Below are positions 26,859-35,475 of a stretch of 64,000 nt of DNA, piece by piece. Under the pieces are notes generated by a model, which was not told the DNA's origin, ran no database searches, and saw only the letters and a list, made by a program, of their open reading frames with translations. Location: assembly GCA_934271655.1 (NCBI GenBank), contig CAKQRW010000002.1, positions 1 through 64,000 of the forward strand. Reading direction: 5' to 3'. The translations under genes were made by a program, and so were the position numbers. The stretch comes from an uncultured Bacteroidaceae bacterium (lineage in GTDB: Bacteria > Bacteroidota > Bacteroidia > Bacteroidales > Bacteroidaceae). Positions within the stretch are counted from its first letter, which is position 1, and the number at the start of each line of letters is the position of its first letter.

Positions 26859-28442
26859 TCACTTGTTTCTTGGATTAGGCTGCAAGCCTGCTGTGATGGC
26901 ATCCTGCGGCAGCTGGAAGGCAAGGCGCGGGTCGCGGGCTTCCATGGTGTCTGTCACCTCTGTTATCTTGTAGTTGGAGCGCACGGTGCGGCGGTAGATG
27001 GTGATGCCGTAGCGCTTCACGTCCTGCATGCGCATGCCCTCGTGTATGGTGAGGATGCGGCGCAGATGGAGGATGCACTGCAGCAGCGGCTCCTGTGTGG
27101 TCTGCTCGATGGCGAAGGCCGTGTGGAGCATCTTGCGTGGAGTGGGGTTCGTCGGCGTGTAGTACTTGGTCTTGCTGTCGCTGTAGAATGTCTTGATGTC
27201 GTCCAGCGTGAGCTGCGCGCCTGTCAGCGACATGGCCGACAGCTCTATGTTGAGGTCGTCAACAGCGTCCTGGTATCTGCCGAGCATGGCTTTTGCCTCG
27301 GCGCGCACCATGAGAGTCTCGTCGGTGGTGAACACGGCGAAGGTGCTGTGAGGGTAGCCTATGCCAGCCTGTATGTCGGAGTATTCCATGTCGAACGGTA
27401 TCTTGCGTGTGCAATACTTCGAGCTTGATGAGTTGAAGAAGAGCACATTGCCGAGTGCCTCAGATGTCTTGCCCCATGGACCCTCAGAGTTGGTGGTCTC
27501 ATAGTTGTTGATGAAGGCGCTGTGGGAGTATTTCTCTCCGAGGGCGTATGGTCCGCAGATGACTCCCCATTCAGACACTACTGTCTGCAGAAGCAGGTTG
27601 GCCTTTAATGATGAGGACACGTAGGCTGATGGTGCCACCTGGCCGTTGCCTGTGAGCTGGCTCCATGCGCGCCAGTCTCTCAGCTGCTCCTTGGGATTGT
27701 CGCCAAGCACCTTGTCGGCATACTCTATGGCCTTGTCATACTTGTGGTAGTACAGGAAGAAGCGTGCGGCGAAGGCGCATGCGGCCTGCGAGTTGAAATG
27801 GTACTTGGGCTTTGAGTAAGTGGCTCCGTTGACCAGTCTCACGCCTTCTTCGATGTCGGCGGCAAGACGGGCGTAGAGCTGGGCCAGTGTGCCGCGGCTG
27901 TACTGTCCATGCACATTGGTCTCAGGCTTCTCCGGGAATGGCAGGCCCAGGTCGGTGTCTGCGGTGGTCTCGTCATAGGCCTGGCAGAACATGTTGGCGA
28001 GCTGGAAGATGGCGTAGGCGCGGCAGAGAAGAGCTTCGCCCTTCTGGCTGTCATATTCCTTTTGGGCCTCCTCGCTCTGTGAGTATATGTGCTGCAGGGC
28101 CACGTTGGCATTGGTCACTGTGGCATAGTGGAGCGTCCACATGGTGCTTGGAGCTTCATTGCCGTCTTCTGTTATGTCTTCCCAGTTGAACGCCTGTTCC
28201 TCCAGACGTCCGTTGGATTCCCATCCGGTGTTGATGTTGCAGTCGCTGTTGTCCGAATACACCTCAAGCATGTATGCAGGATGCACGGCTGGGTAGGTCG
28301 TGACGAGCAGCTTGCTCACGTCGCTTGGTGTCTCCAGGTCCATGCGGCTGTCTGGCTGCTTGTCCAGATAGTCATCGCATGATGCCAGGCCTATGGTAGC
28401 GGCCAAGGCTGCAACCGTGATATATGTTTTGCTTATTTTCAT
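26859..28442 (-). CDS. SusD/RagB-family substrate-binding lipoprotein, locus A
   Basis: The 527-residue product has a lipobox (IGLASC) followed by DDYLDKQPD, the typical SusD start. It contains TPR-like helices with SQKGEALLCRAYAIFQLANMFC, LPFPEKPETN and RGTLAQLYARLAADIEEG. SusD proteins form the lid of a SusC barrel and bind the ligand. I chose the ATG at 28442; the upstream ATG at 28454 only adds MRQV. It lies 106 bp after susC and has a close paralogue at 49013-50590. Neighbours suggest a protein-like ligand as in RagAB, but that is inference. Confidence 0.93.
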   Translation of the reverse strand: MKISKTYITVAALAATIGLASCDDYLDKQPDSRMDLETPSDVSKLLVTTYPAVHPAYMLEVYSDNSDCNINTGWESNGRLEEQAFNWEDITEDGNEAPSTMWTLHYATVTNANVALQHIYSQSEEAQKEYDSQKGEALLCRAYAIFQLANMFCQAYDETTADTDLGLPFPEKPETNVHGQYSRGTLAQLYARLAADIEEGVRLVNGATYSKPKYHFNSQAACAFAARFFLYYHKYDKAIEYADKVLGDNPKEQLRDWRAWSQLTGNGQVAPSAYVSSSLKANLLLQTVVSEWGVICGPYALGEKYSHSAFINNYETTNSEGPWGKTSEALGNVLFFNSSSSKYCTRKIPFDMEYSDIQAGIGYPHSTFAVFTTDETLMVRAEAKAMLGRYQDAVDDLNIELSAMSLTGAQLTLDDIKTFYSDSKTKYYTPTNPTPRKMLHTAFAIEQTTQEPLLQCILHLRRILTIHEGMRMQDVKRYGITIYRRTVRSNYKITEVTDTMEARDPRLAFQLPQDAITAGLQPNPRNK

Positions 28443-28548
28443 TACTTGTCTCATTGTGCCCTATGGCTTTCCTCATTGCGGGGCGTGGCCGTCAGGCATT
28501 TGTTTTTCTTGTTATGTATAATGATGTATTATATATATATATAATGTG

Positions 28549-31500
28549 TCAGAAGCCCATCTTCACTGTCAGCGTATACTGCTTTGGCATAGGTGAGGCC
28601 ACACCGCCCGCATTCATGAACTCAGGGTCCTGGCCGTTGAGCTTCTTGTCTGCGTAGATGAGGAAGAGGTTGGTGGCCTGGAGCTTCAGCGACAGGTTGC
28701 TGATGCCCGCCTTCTCATACCACTTGCGTGGGAAATCGTAGGCGAGTGATATCTCCTTCATACGTATGAAGTCGCCCTTGGCTGTGCGCAGCGAGGTGTA
28801 GTTGTAGGCATTGTATGCGGTAGAGAGATACGTGCCGTTCTTCTCATACTCGTATTTGCTCACGAGGCCTGGCACATTGGTGCTGTTCTCGTCGCCTGGC
28901 TGCATCCAGCGGTTCTTGAACACCTTGGTCATGGAGGTGAGGTCGTTGTACTTGGCACGGAATGTCTGGTCGAGGCGCACCACGTTGCCAAAGGCGTAGG
29001 TCATGAAGACATTGAGATGGAAGCCTTTGTAGCTGAAGGTGTTGCCGAGCGATCCGTTGTATATAGGGTCGGTCGAGCCTTCGTAGATGAGGTAGCCGTT
29101 GTTCTTGCGCTCCTGGAAGTTGATGTCACCTACAGTCTGCTCGCCTTTCTCATTGATGAACACAGGGTAGCCCTTGTCGTTGATGCCCACAAACGGAATG
29201 GAGAACAAGGCGCGCGCCGGATAGCCCTTCATGGCGAAACCGTTGCCCTGCACCAGGTCAATGGTGCGTCCCTGGTTGTACAGCTCGGTAATCTCTGTGC
29301 GGTTGTGGGAGTAGATGAAGCTGGTCTGCCACTGGAAGTCTTTTGTCTTGATGTTGGTTGACGAGATGCTGAGCTCCTCGCCCCATGACTTCATCGAACC
29401 GACATTGGCGTAAGCCACACCGCTGAGCTGGGTCACTACAGGGCCTATCTCGTCGAAGTTGCGGCGCTGGTACACGTCGATGGTCATGTTGATGCGGTTG
29501 TTGAAGAAGCCTGCGTCCACACCGAAGTTGAACTCATGCTTTTTCTCGTATGTGAGTTCTGTGTTGCCTACAGCCGACACGTCAAGTCCCAGCTCCTTGT
29601 CGGATGTGGATGAGCGGTAGGGTGTGCTCATCATGAGCTTGGTCATGGCGTTGCAGTAGGCGGCGTCTGGAGGTGTTCCTGTCAAGCTGTATGACACGCG
29701 GAATGTGAGGTTGGACAGCGGACGGAGATGCTCGAAGAAGTTTTCCTCATGCACGTTCCATGCTCCAGAGGCGTTCCATGTAGGCATCCATCGTGCTGTG
29801 CGTGTGCGGCCCATCTGGTTGGAGCCTTCATAGCGGAAGGTGCCGTTGAGCACATATTTGCCGCGGAACGAGTAAGTGCCGTTGGCAAAGAAGGCCGATG
29901 AGCGTGAGTTGGTGTTGCGGAGGCTGTAGTATGTGGAGTTCTCCTGGTCAAGTTTCTTGAAGTACTGATACTCGAAGTATGCCACCTCGCCCTCGTAGTT
30001 CATGCCCCATCCGTTGAACCATGTGCGGTTGCGGCTGATGTCTGTGCTTTCAGCTCCGCCGAAGAGGTTGACGATGTGCTGGCGGTCGAAGGTGTGGTTG
30101 TAGTTGGCTGTGACGCGGAAGTCATAGTCTGTCATGCGGTTCTCTGTGCGTTGGTATATACCACCCTGCTTCAGCACGGATATAGGCAAGGCATAGAGGT
30201 CGTCCTTGTCTTTGAAGAGAAGGCTGTTGTTGTCGCGTATGAGCTGGTTGTCCATGGCACGGTAGGCCAGTGCCTGGTTGGAGCTTTCCAGTATCTTGTG
30301 CTCTTGCGATGATGTGCTGTATTTCACAGCGCCAAGCACGCCCAGCTCAAGGTCTCTGATAGGCTTCCATGTCAGCTCCATCTGGAACTTGGTGTCGGCC
30401 ACGTTGAGGTCGATGTAGTTGGTGTTAAGCTCGTTGATGATGTTGAACGCAGCGTAGTTGGCGTGGTAATATGTCTTTGGGTCGAGCACGCGCGCTGAGT
30501 TGAGGGCATAAGAATAAGGGTTGATGTCGAAGTCGCGCTTCACCTGGCCTGTGACGACATCCACGTCTTGTCCCAGTGTGCCAGGTGCCTTCTGCTTGCG
30601 GTAAGAAGCCGCGCCGATGATGTTGACTGTGAGATTGTCGTAGATGTGGTGGCTCGTGTTGAAGTTGGCTGTATAGCGGTTCACATTGCTGTCCTTGTAC
30701 CATCCCGGGTCAATCATGGCGCTCAGAGAGGCGTAGTAGCTTGACTTCTCTGTACCGCCGCTCAGGCTGACTGAGTGGTTCTGCATGATGGATGAGGAGA
30801 AAAGCTCCTTGAACCAGTTGGTGTTGCGGAACTCGGCCTGTGAGAGATAAGCATCCTGAGACTCCTTGTTGTTGATGAGTCCGAAGGAGCCTGTGGCGGG
30901 GTTGTATGTGTTGATGAGCTCATACATCTTGCCGTACACGCCGTAGTCGCTGCCGTTGAGTATCTCTGAGAGGTTGAGCCATCCCTTGTCTTTCATCTCC
31001 TTGTAGATGCCCATCTGGTCCTGGGAGTTGAGGATGTCAAAATTGCTGTATGAGGGAACAAGGCGTGTGGTGAACTCGCCTGTGTAGCTCACGTGGGCCT
31101 GTCCGGCCTTGCCTTTCTTTGTTGTCACGACTATCACGCCGGCCATGGCGCGCGCTCCGTAGATGGACGTGGCTGAGCCGTCCTTCAGTATCTGGAAACT
31201 CTCGATGTCGTCTGAGTTGAGTCCGGCTATGGCCGAGCTGATGAGTGTCTCAGGGTCGCCCGACGAGAGGTCGTCGGCGCTGACATCCGACACGTCTTCC
31301 ATGATGACTCCGTCCACTACCCAGAGTGGCTTTGACGAACCGTAGATGGATGTGGCTCCGCGCACTCGTATCTTCGGGGCAGAGCCGAAGGTGCCGCTCA
31401 CGTTCTGCACGGACACGCCGGCAGAGCGGCCTTCGAGCGAGCGGCTGATGTCCGCCACGCCGTTGATCTTGACATCTGCCGCGTTCACCTTGTCTGTCGC

Positions 31501-31854
31501 ACCGGTGAAGAGACGGCGGTCTGTCTTCTGCAGACCGGTCACCACGACTTCCTGCAGCTGCTTCTCGTTCTTCAGAAGCACTTTCATGTTCTTTGCCGCG
31601 GGCAGGGTCTGTGTCTCCATGCCGACGTAGCTGATTTTCAACTTCGCTCCCTTGGGAACGCTCAACTTAAACTTACCGTCGATATCGGTGGCGACGCCGA
31701 TGCCGCCCTCTCCGCCGAGAACGATGACAGATGCACCAATCACAGGTTCACCGTCATCTGCGAATATCACGGTTCCAGAAGCTTCATTCTGGGCAAACGC
31801 CATGCCTATGCTCACCAGGAGGCAAGCAATGAATGACGCAAGTCTTTTTTCCAT
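28549..31854 (-). CDS. SusC/RagA-family TonB-dependent transporter, locus A
   Basis: The 1101-residue protein is an outer-membrane TonB-dependent transporter. After the signal peptide (FAQ, about residue 22) come a carboxypeptidase-like regulatory domain (about 25-95), a TonB-box region QLQEVVVTG and a plug with SLEGRSAGVSVQNVSG and LKDGSATSIYGARAMAGV. A 22-strand barrel ends in QYTLTVKMGF. It pairs with SusD for energy-driven uptake. Its length equals that of the locus B copy. The first 248 residues differ at only one position between the copies, while later parts diverge. A well-formed promoter lies upstream. Confidence 0.96.
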   Translation of the reverse strand: MEKRLASFIACLLVSIGMAFAQNEASGTVIFADDGEPVIGASVIVLGGEGGIGVATDIDGKFKLSVPKGAKLKISYVGMETQTLPAAKNMKVLLKNEKQLQEVVVTGLQKTDRRLFTGATDKVNAADVKINGVADISRSLEGRSAGVSVQNVSGTFGSAPKIRVRGATSIYGSSKPLWVVDGVIMEDVSDVSADDLSSGDPETLISSAIAGLNSDDIESFQILKDGSATSIYGARAMAGVIVVTTKKGKAGQAHVSYTGEFTTRLVPSYSNFDILNSQDQMGIYKEMKDKGWLNLSEILNGSDYGVYGKMYELINTYNPATGSFGLINNKESQDAYLSQAEFRNTNWFKELFSSSIMQNHSVSLSGGTEKSSYYASLSAMIDPGWYKDSNVNRYTANFNTSHHIYDNLTVNIIGAASYRKQKAPGTLGQDVDVVTGQVKRDFDINPYSYALNSARVLDPKTYYHANYAAFNIINELNTNYIDLNVADTKFQMELTWKPIRDLELGVLGAVKYSTSSQEHKILESSNQALAYRAMDNQLIRDNNSLLFKDKDDLYALPISVLKQGGIYQRTENRMTDYDFRVTANYNHTFDRQHIVNLFGGAESTDISRNRTWFNGWGMNYEGEVAYFEYQYFKKLDQENSTYYSLRNTNSRSSAFFANGTYSFRGKYVLNGTFRYEGSNQMGRTRTARWMPTWNASGAWNVHEENFFEHLRPLSNLTFRVSYSLTGTPPDAAYCNAMTKLMMSTPYRSSTSDKELGLDVSAVGNTELTYEKKHEFNFGVDAGFFNNRINMTIDVYQRRNFDEIGPVVTQLSGVAYANVGSMKSWGEELSISSTNIKTKDFQWQTSFIYSHNRTEITELYNQGRTIDLVQGNGFAMKGYPARALFSIPFVGINDKGYPVFINEKGEQTVGDINFQERKNNGYLIYEGSTDPIYNGSLGNTFSYKGFHLNVFMTYAFGNVVRLDQTFRAKYNDLTSMTKVFKNRWMQPGDENSTNVPGLVSKYEYEKNGTYLSTAYNAYNYTSLRTAKGDFIRMKEISLAYDFPRKWYEKAGISNLSLKLQATNLFLIYADKKLNGQDPEFMNAGGVASPMPKQYTLTVKMGF

Positions 31855-31903
31855 AAACTTTTCTTCTTTCGTGGGTTAAAATTAAATAAATTATATAATT
31901 ATC
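31281..31903. repeat. 623-bp direct repeat covering the susC 5' end and leader, copy A
   Basis: This stretch covers codons 1 to about 191 of susC A and its leader. By eye it is identical to 53528-54150, offset 22,247 bp in the same orientation. Differences begin at 31279-31280 (GC against AT) and at 31904. Neighbouring sequence is still similar but clearly diverged, so the block looks like a recent copy or a conversion tract. Confidence 0.85.
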
Positions 31904-31906
31904 CTG

Positions 31907-31938
31907 CAAATTTACGTCTTTTTAAAATCTTGTACAAA
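31907..31938 (-). promoter_or_regulatory. Promoter of susC locus A (TTTG-N20-TAAATTTG)
   Basis: On the minus strand, TTTG at 31935-31938 is followed after 20 nt by TAAATTTG at 31907-31914, a full match to the Bacteroidota promoter. It lies about 52 nt upstream of the susC start. The same arrangement stands before susC B. Confidence 0.75.
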
Positions 31939-32112
31939 TTATTAGGTTAAAATGATATATCTTTAACAATAGCGACTGAGTATTTGTGCTGAAATGCTCT
32001 ATTTTGATAGATAAGAGAAACTCCATCGGATATTTAGCTGTCAATTTGTAAGTTGTACGGAAAGAAGGCCGAGAGAGAATGCGGCAATATGAGATTGGCT
32101 TCAAAATATCCC

Positions 32113-32388
32113 TGAGAGCAGCATTGGAAAACCCCTGAGAGCAGCATTGGAAAACCTCTGAGAGCAGCATTGGAAAACCTCTGAGAGCAGCATTGGAAAA
32201 CCCCTGAGAGCAGCATTGGAAAACCTCTGAGAGCAGCATTGGAATACTCCTGATAGCATCATTGGAAAACATATGATAGCAACTTTAGAAAACACATGAG
32301 AGCATCATTGGAAAACATATGATAGCATCATTGGAAAACATATGAGATCAACTTTGGAATAAATATGAACACCTGTTTGAGTAAAAAC
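32113..32388. repeat. 23-bp minisatellite, 11-12 copies
   Basis: Units begin every 23 bp from 32113 to 32343 (32113, 32136, 32159, 32182, 32205, 32228, 32251, 32274, 32297, 32320, 32343), with a degenerate unit at 32366. The core is TGAGAGCAGCATTGGAAAAC. The first six units are almost identical and the later ones decay (TGATAGCATCATTGGAAAAC). There are no spacers, so it is not a CRISPR array. It lies 260 bp upstream of the susC A start. Confidence 0.92.
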
Positions 32389-32462
32389 AGCATAGTATAA
32401 GCCTGCCTGACATGCAGGTGCGTGACGTCCCTTGCGGCAGTCTGTAAATACACCCTTTTTAG

Positions 32463-32522
32463 CGCTGGTGCGACAGAAATTTTTTTCTGTCGCACCAGAA
32501 ATTTTTTTCTGTCGCACCAGCG
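32463..32522. repeat. Hairpin with two alternative partners
   Basis: The left arm CGCTGGTGCGACAGAAA (32463-32479) can pair with TTTCTGTCGCACCAG at 32484-32498 (15 bp) or with TTTCTGTCGCACCAGCG at 32506-32522 (17 bp). The two right arms are a direct repeat 22 bp apart. On the minus strand a T-run does not follow, so a simple terminator is unlikely. Confidence 0.75.
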
Positions 32523-32680
32523 AAAAAAGAGGTGTCGCAACGAGCAATCAGCGGATGTCTCTGCAAAGCTCACAGCTAATACGTTCACAAGCATTCACTC
32601 CACGTTCATAAATATTCGCCGCTTGTTCATTTTTATTCATAAAACAAGCGCGGGAAAGCCAGGCTTGAGAGATGGCGATG

Positions 32681-32766
32681 TCATGTCGTACGACTATGCG
32701 CCTTCATGTCGTACGACTATAGGTCCTCATGTTGTACGTTCATAGCGCCTCATGTCGTACGACATG
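32681..32766. repeat. 23-bp repeat of a palindromic word, 4 copies
   Basis: CATGTCGTACGAC or a close variant starts at 32681, 32704, 32727 and 32750, exactly 23 bp apart. GTCGTACGAC is itself a palindrome. The last copy extends to an 18-bp perfect palindrome TCATGTCGTACGACATGA (32749-32766). Confidence 0.85.
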
Positions 32767-32809
32767 ACATCCCCATAAAAAGGACTGTTGGTCAAGTCCC
32801 AAAACGAAG

Positions 32810-32842
32810 TAAGTAGGTGCTCAATTTATGAGTACCTACTTA
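32810..32842. repeat. TAAGTAGGTGTTCA-type hairpin
   Basis: TAAGTAGGTGCTCA at 32810-32823 pairs with TGAGTACCTACTTA at 32829-32842 (14 bp with one G-T, 5-nt loop). It is the most complete copy of the dispersed element and lies 35 bp from the terminator of the next gene. Confidence 0.7.
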
Positions 32843-32876
32843 CAGTAAGAGCCGATATAAAGAGTCTGCAAAAGAG

Positions 32877-32915
32877 AAGAGCCATGTCAGATTCAGCGAA
32901 TCTGGCATGGTTCTT
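32877..32915 (-). terminator. Terminator after the 713-residue secreted protein gene
   Basis: AAGAGCCATGTCAGATTC at 32877-32894 pairs with 32898-32915 over 18 positions, two of them G-U, with a 3-nt loop. On the minus strand CTCTTTTGC follows. The stem shares AGAGCCATGTCA with the terminator at 14067. Confidence 0.75.
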
Positions 32916-32958
32916 TGCCTATATGTTCATGTGAGTGCTTTGTCGCACCATGAGATTA

Positions 32959-35100
32959 TTACTTCAGAATGACTTTCTTGCCGTTCACGATGTAAGCGCC
33001 GTTGGCTGCTGCTGCAGCGTTGACCTCAGCGCCTGAGAGTGTGTAGACAGTCTTTGCTGCTGGCTTTTCTGTCTCTGTTCCTTCAATGTCTGTAGCGACT
33101 TCTGGATCGACTGTGAAGTTAAGAACGATTTCAGGCCATGCGTTTCCGTTTACAATGAAGTAACCTTCTGGAAGGGTGAGAGTGTAGTCGGCAGCCTTCT
33201 CTGTAGTGAGGGTCGTAGCTGTAGACATGTCGTTTGAAGGACGTACGGTGGCAACATTTCCATCGACTGAAACTACAGAAACCTTATTGCCCTTCTTGAT
33301 GCTTGATGTCTTCCACCATCCCATGCCTGAGCCTGCTGTTACAGTAGTAGCGCCATTGAATGTGAAGTCAATCTTCTCAACGCTGGCAACCTTTGCGCCT
33401 TCTTTGAGGCTTATCTCCAAAGTGACATTTTCTGTAGAGCCTGCAACAACGGTAAACTCCTTGATGATTGCTGCGTTGAAGGTATAGTCTTCTTCTTCGT
33501 CATCGTAGTCATCATCCTCAATGCTTGTGCCGCCGCGGGCAGCCTTGCGAAGTGACATCATGCCAGCTCCTTCTTCGATGGAAATCTCGCCATCTGGCAC
33601 AATCATAGTGTACTTGCCTGGTGTTGTGATGGCCTCGTCAAGAACAACCTTCACAGACTGGAAGTCATTGAAGTCGTCAGGGTAGTCAAGGTGACCCTTA
33701 GTGACGATTTCCTTGCTCTCGTTGAAGAAGTAAACAGGGCATTCGTTAAGATCCATGTTGTATCCTACTTCATACCCATTGTCATAGGTGATGAGCACGC
33801 TGCTGATGTTTGGCACCTCACCGTCAGGAGTGAATGTGAGGTTGTAATCTGTTGCATCCTTGGCTATAGTGTACTCGATGTCTGTTGCGCCGCTTGAGGT
33901 CGCCAACATGCCTGAGCCAAAGTTGAAGTAGTTGCGTGGGAATGAGAGGATGTAGTTGCCAGCCTTTGTCACAGGCTGGTCAAGCACAAGGCGAAGCTCT
34001 TTGGCTACCTCATCGTAGTCTTGAGTGTTGCCCAGCTCGATGTTCCACTTCACCTGGGCCACCTCTGTCTTTGTGCCATTCTCCTCAACCTTGTAGAGCA
34101 CGGCAGGATCCTTGATGTTGGCCACTGCTATGCCCTCCTCGCTGCTGACAACGAATGTAGAGAGAGACTTGCTGTTGTCCTTGCTGTCGGGAGTGATGGT
34201 GAATGTGTCCTTGTTAAGGTCGTTCATGATGGTGAAAGTGTAGCAGCTTGTCTCGTCGTCTCCTGTAGAATACTTTTCAAGACCAGCAGCAGTGGCTGTC
34301 ACGTGAAGGTCTGACTTGTCGAACGCGTTGGCAACGAAAATCACGTCAACGCCATCAGAGATAGTGCCTGCCTTTGGAGTGAGTGTCCATTCAGAGCTGT
34401 ATACATAAGTGCTGCTGAAGTCGCCCCTCTTTGTAGTGACTGTGTCAGCGTCCTCTCCTGGCACCATTGACTCGTATGCAGCTGAGGTGCCGAAGCCAGT
34501 GTTGATGAATGAGCCAGCCTCATCCATTCTCACCTTAGAGTTGAAGTGCAGAGTCACCGAGCGGTTGTCGTTGCTATTGATGATGAATGTGTTTGGGTCT
34601 GGAGTGATGGAGATGAGCTTGAATGGGCTTGGAATGTAAGAGGCTGAAGCTCCCTCATACTGGATTGTGCCTGTTGCCAGGATGTTGCCGGCGCCGTAAG
34701 AGGCGTCCTTGTTGGTGTAGGCTGTGAGGATGAGGCTGTAAGTGTGCTCCTCATACATCTTAGTGTAAGATGGGCAGACAAAAGTGAAATGAGGGTCTTT
34801 CTTTGTCTGTGGCAGGTTGGAGAAGTCGCCTTCATCACCTGTGTTGTTGAAGTCTGGGTCATAGACAGTGGTTCTTGTGCCGACAATCTCGCCTGTGGCC
34901 TCGTCTTTGATTTCAGCGTACATGTAGCCGATTTCAGCGTCCATGTTTGTGTTGAATGTGATTTCCTGGTCTACCACAAGGGCTTCCAGCTTAGAGCCTG
35001 GAGCCAGGGATACATTGCTGAATGTGAGCTCTGACGCAGCGTTGGCGCTGAGGCAGATGAACAGCATGGCAATGAGAGAAAAGAAGTAGTTTTTCTTCAT
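32959..35100 (-). CDS. Secreted Ig-like repeat protein with T9SS tail (713 aa)
   Basis: The product has a signal peptide (cleavage near ANA-A, residue 21) and several beta-rich, Ig-like segments such as YIPSPFKLISITPDPN and DYNLTFTPDGEVPNISSVLI. An acidic stretch EDDDYDDEEEDY lies near residue 535, and the short sorting tail is YTLSGAEVN then NGAYIVNGKKVILK. The tail is nearly the same as that of the duplicated protein at 14146. No enzyme motif was found; it may be an adhesin or structural surface protein. It is monocistronic, with its own promoter and terminator, between loci A and B. Export by the T9SS is inferred from the tail. Confidence 0.75.
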   Translation of the reverse strand: MKKNYFFSLIAMLFICLSANAASELTFSNVSLAPGSKLEALVVDQEITFNTNMDAEIGYMYAEIKDEATGEIVGTRTTVYDPDFNNTGDEGDFSNLPQTKKDPHFTFVCPSYTKMYEEHTYSLILTAYTNKDASYGAGNILATGTIQYEGASASYIPSPFKLISITPDPNTFIINSNDNRSVTLHFNSKVRMDEAGSFINTGFGTSAAYESMVPGEDADTVTTKRGDFSSTYVYSSEWTLTPKAGTISDGVDVIFVANAFDKSDLHVTATAAGLEKYSTGDDETSCYTFTIMNDLNKDTFTITPDSKDNSKSLSTFVVSSEEGIAVANIKDPAVLYKVEENGTKTEVAQVKWNIELGNTQDYDEVAKELRLVLDQPVTKAGNYILSFPRNYFNFGSGMLATSSGATDIEYTIAKDATDYNLTFTPDGEVPNISSVLITYDNGYEVGYNMDLNECPVYFFNESKEIVTKGHLDYPDDFNDFQSVKVVLDEAITTPGKYTMIVPDGEISIEEGAGMMSLRKAARGGTSIEDDDYDDEEEDYTFNAAIIKEFTVVAGSTENVTLEISLKEGAKVASVEKIDFTFNGATTVTAGSGMGWWKTSSIKKGNKVSVVSVDGNVATVRPSNDMSTATTLTTEKAADYTLTLPEGYFIVNGNAWPEIVLNFTVDPEVATDIEGTETEKPAAKTVYTLSGAEVNAAAAANGAYIVNGKKVILK

Positions 35101-35296
35101 ACTCTGTTAGATTAAAAGTGTTGTTTAATATTTAAATGCTTAATTGTTGCCTAAACCTATGTCCTTAACGTGTTCACATGTTGTCTATATATGTTCCTCT
35201 GTTCGCCATGTCATTATGGTGCATGATAAGTTCGTCCGTTCATTGTGACATTGTGGCGAGTGAAGTATGTGATATGTTCAATGCTTAATAACAGTG

Positions 35297-35328
35297 CAAA
35301 ATTACGCATTTCCCTTCAAAGGGACAAA
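35297..35328 (-). promoter_or_regulatory. Promoter of the 713-residue secreted protein gene
   Basis: On the minus strand, TTTG at 35325-35328 is followed after 20 nt by TAATTTTG at 35297-35304, a full match to the Bacteroidota consensus. It implies a leader of about 190 nt. Confidence 0.6.
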
Positions 35329-35413
35329 AAAAAGCTTAAAAAAGGTTTTGGCTGCATAGAAATAAAGCATTTTGTAAAAAAAACGTGGGCGGCAAGTTGC
35401 AATTTGTAAAAAA

Positions 35414-35453
35414 AAAGAGCCTGTGTCATGTCAAAACAATCCACAGGCTCTTT
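35414..35453 (-). terminator. Terminator after the 562-residue secreted protein gene
   Basis: AAAGAGCCTGTG at 35414-35425 pairs perfectly with CACAGGCTCTTT at 35442-35453. On the minus strand the stem runs into a long T tract (revcomp of 35405-35416). It lies 23 bp after the stop codon. Confidence 0.85.
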
Positions 35454-35475
35454 CTGTTTTTCTTGAATAGAATGT

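Noticed and set aside
26827..26862. Upstream GTG start for the locus A metallohydrolase
   Set aside because: It would overlap the susD stop codon and put about 12 residues before the lipoprotein signal. The ATG at 26826 matches the start of the locus B paralogue.
31922..32295. Minus-strand frames with repeated FQCCSQ-like peptides
   Set aside because: They are translations of the 23-bp repeat in several frames. The step is not a multiple of three, and no start signal or partner gene supports a protein.
32113..32388. Possible CRISPR array
   Set aside because: The 23-bp units follow each other directly without spacers, and there are no cas genes in the window. It is a minisatellite.
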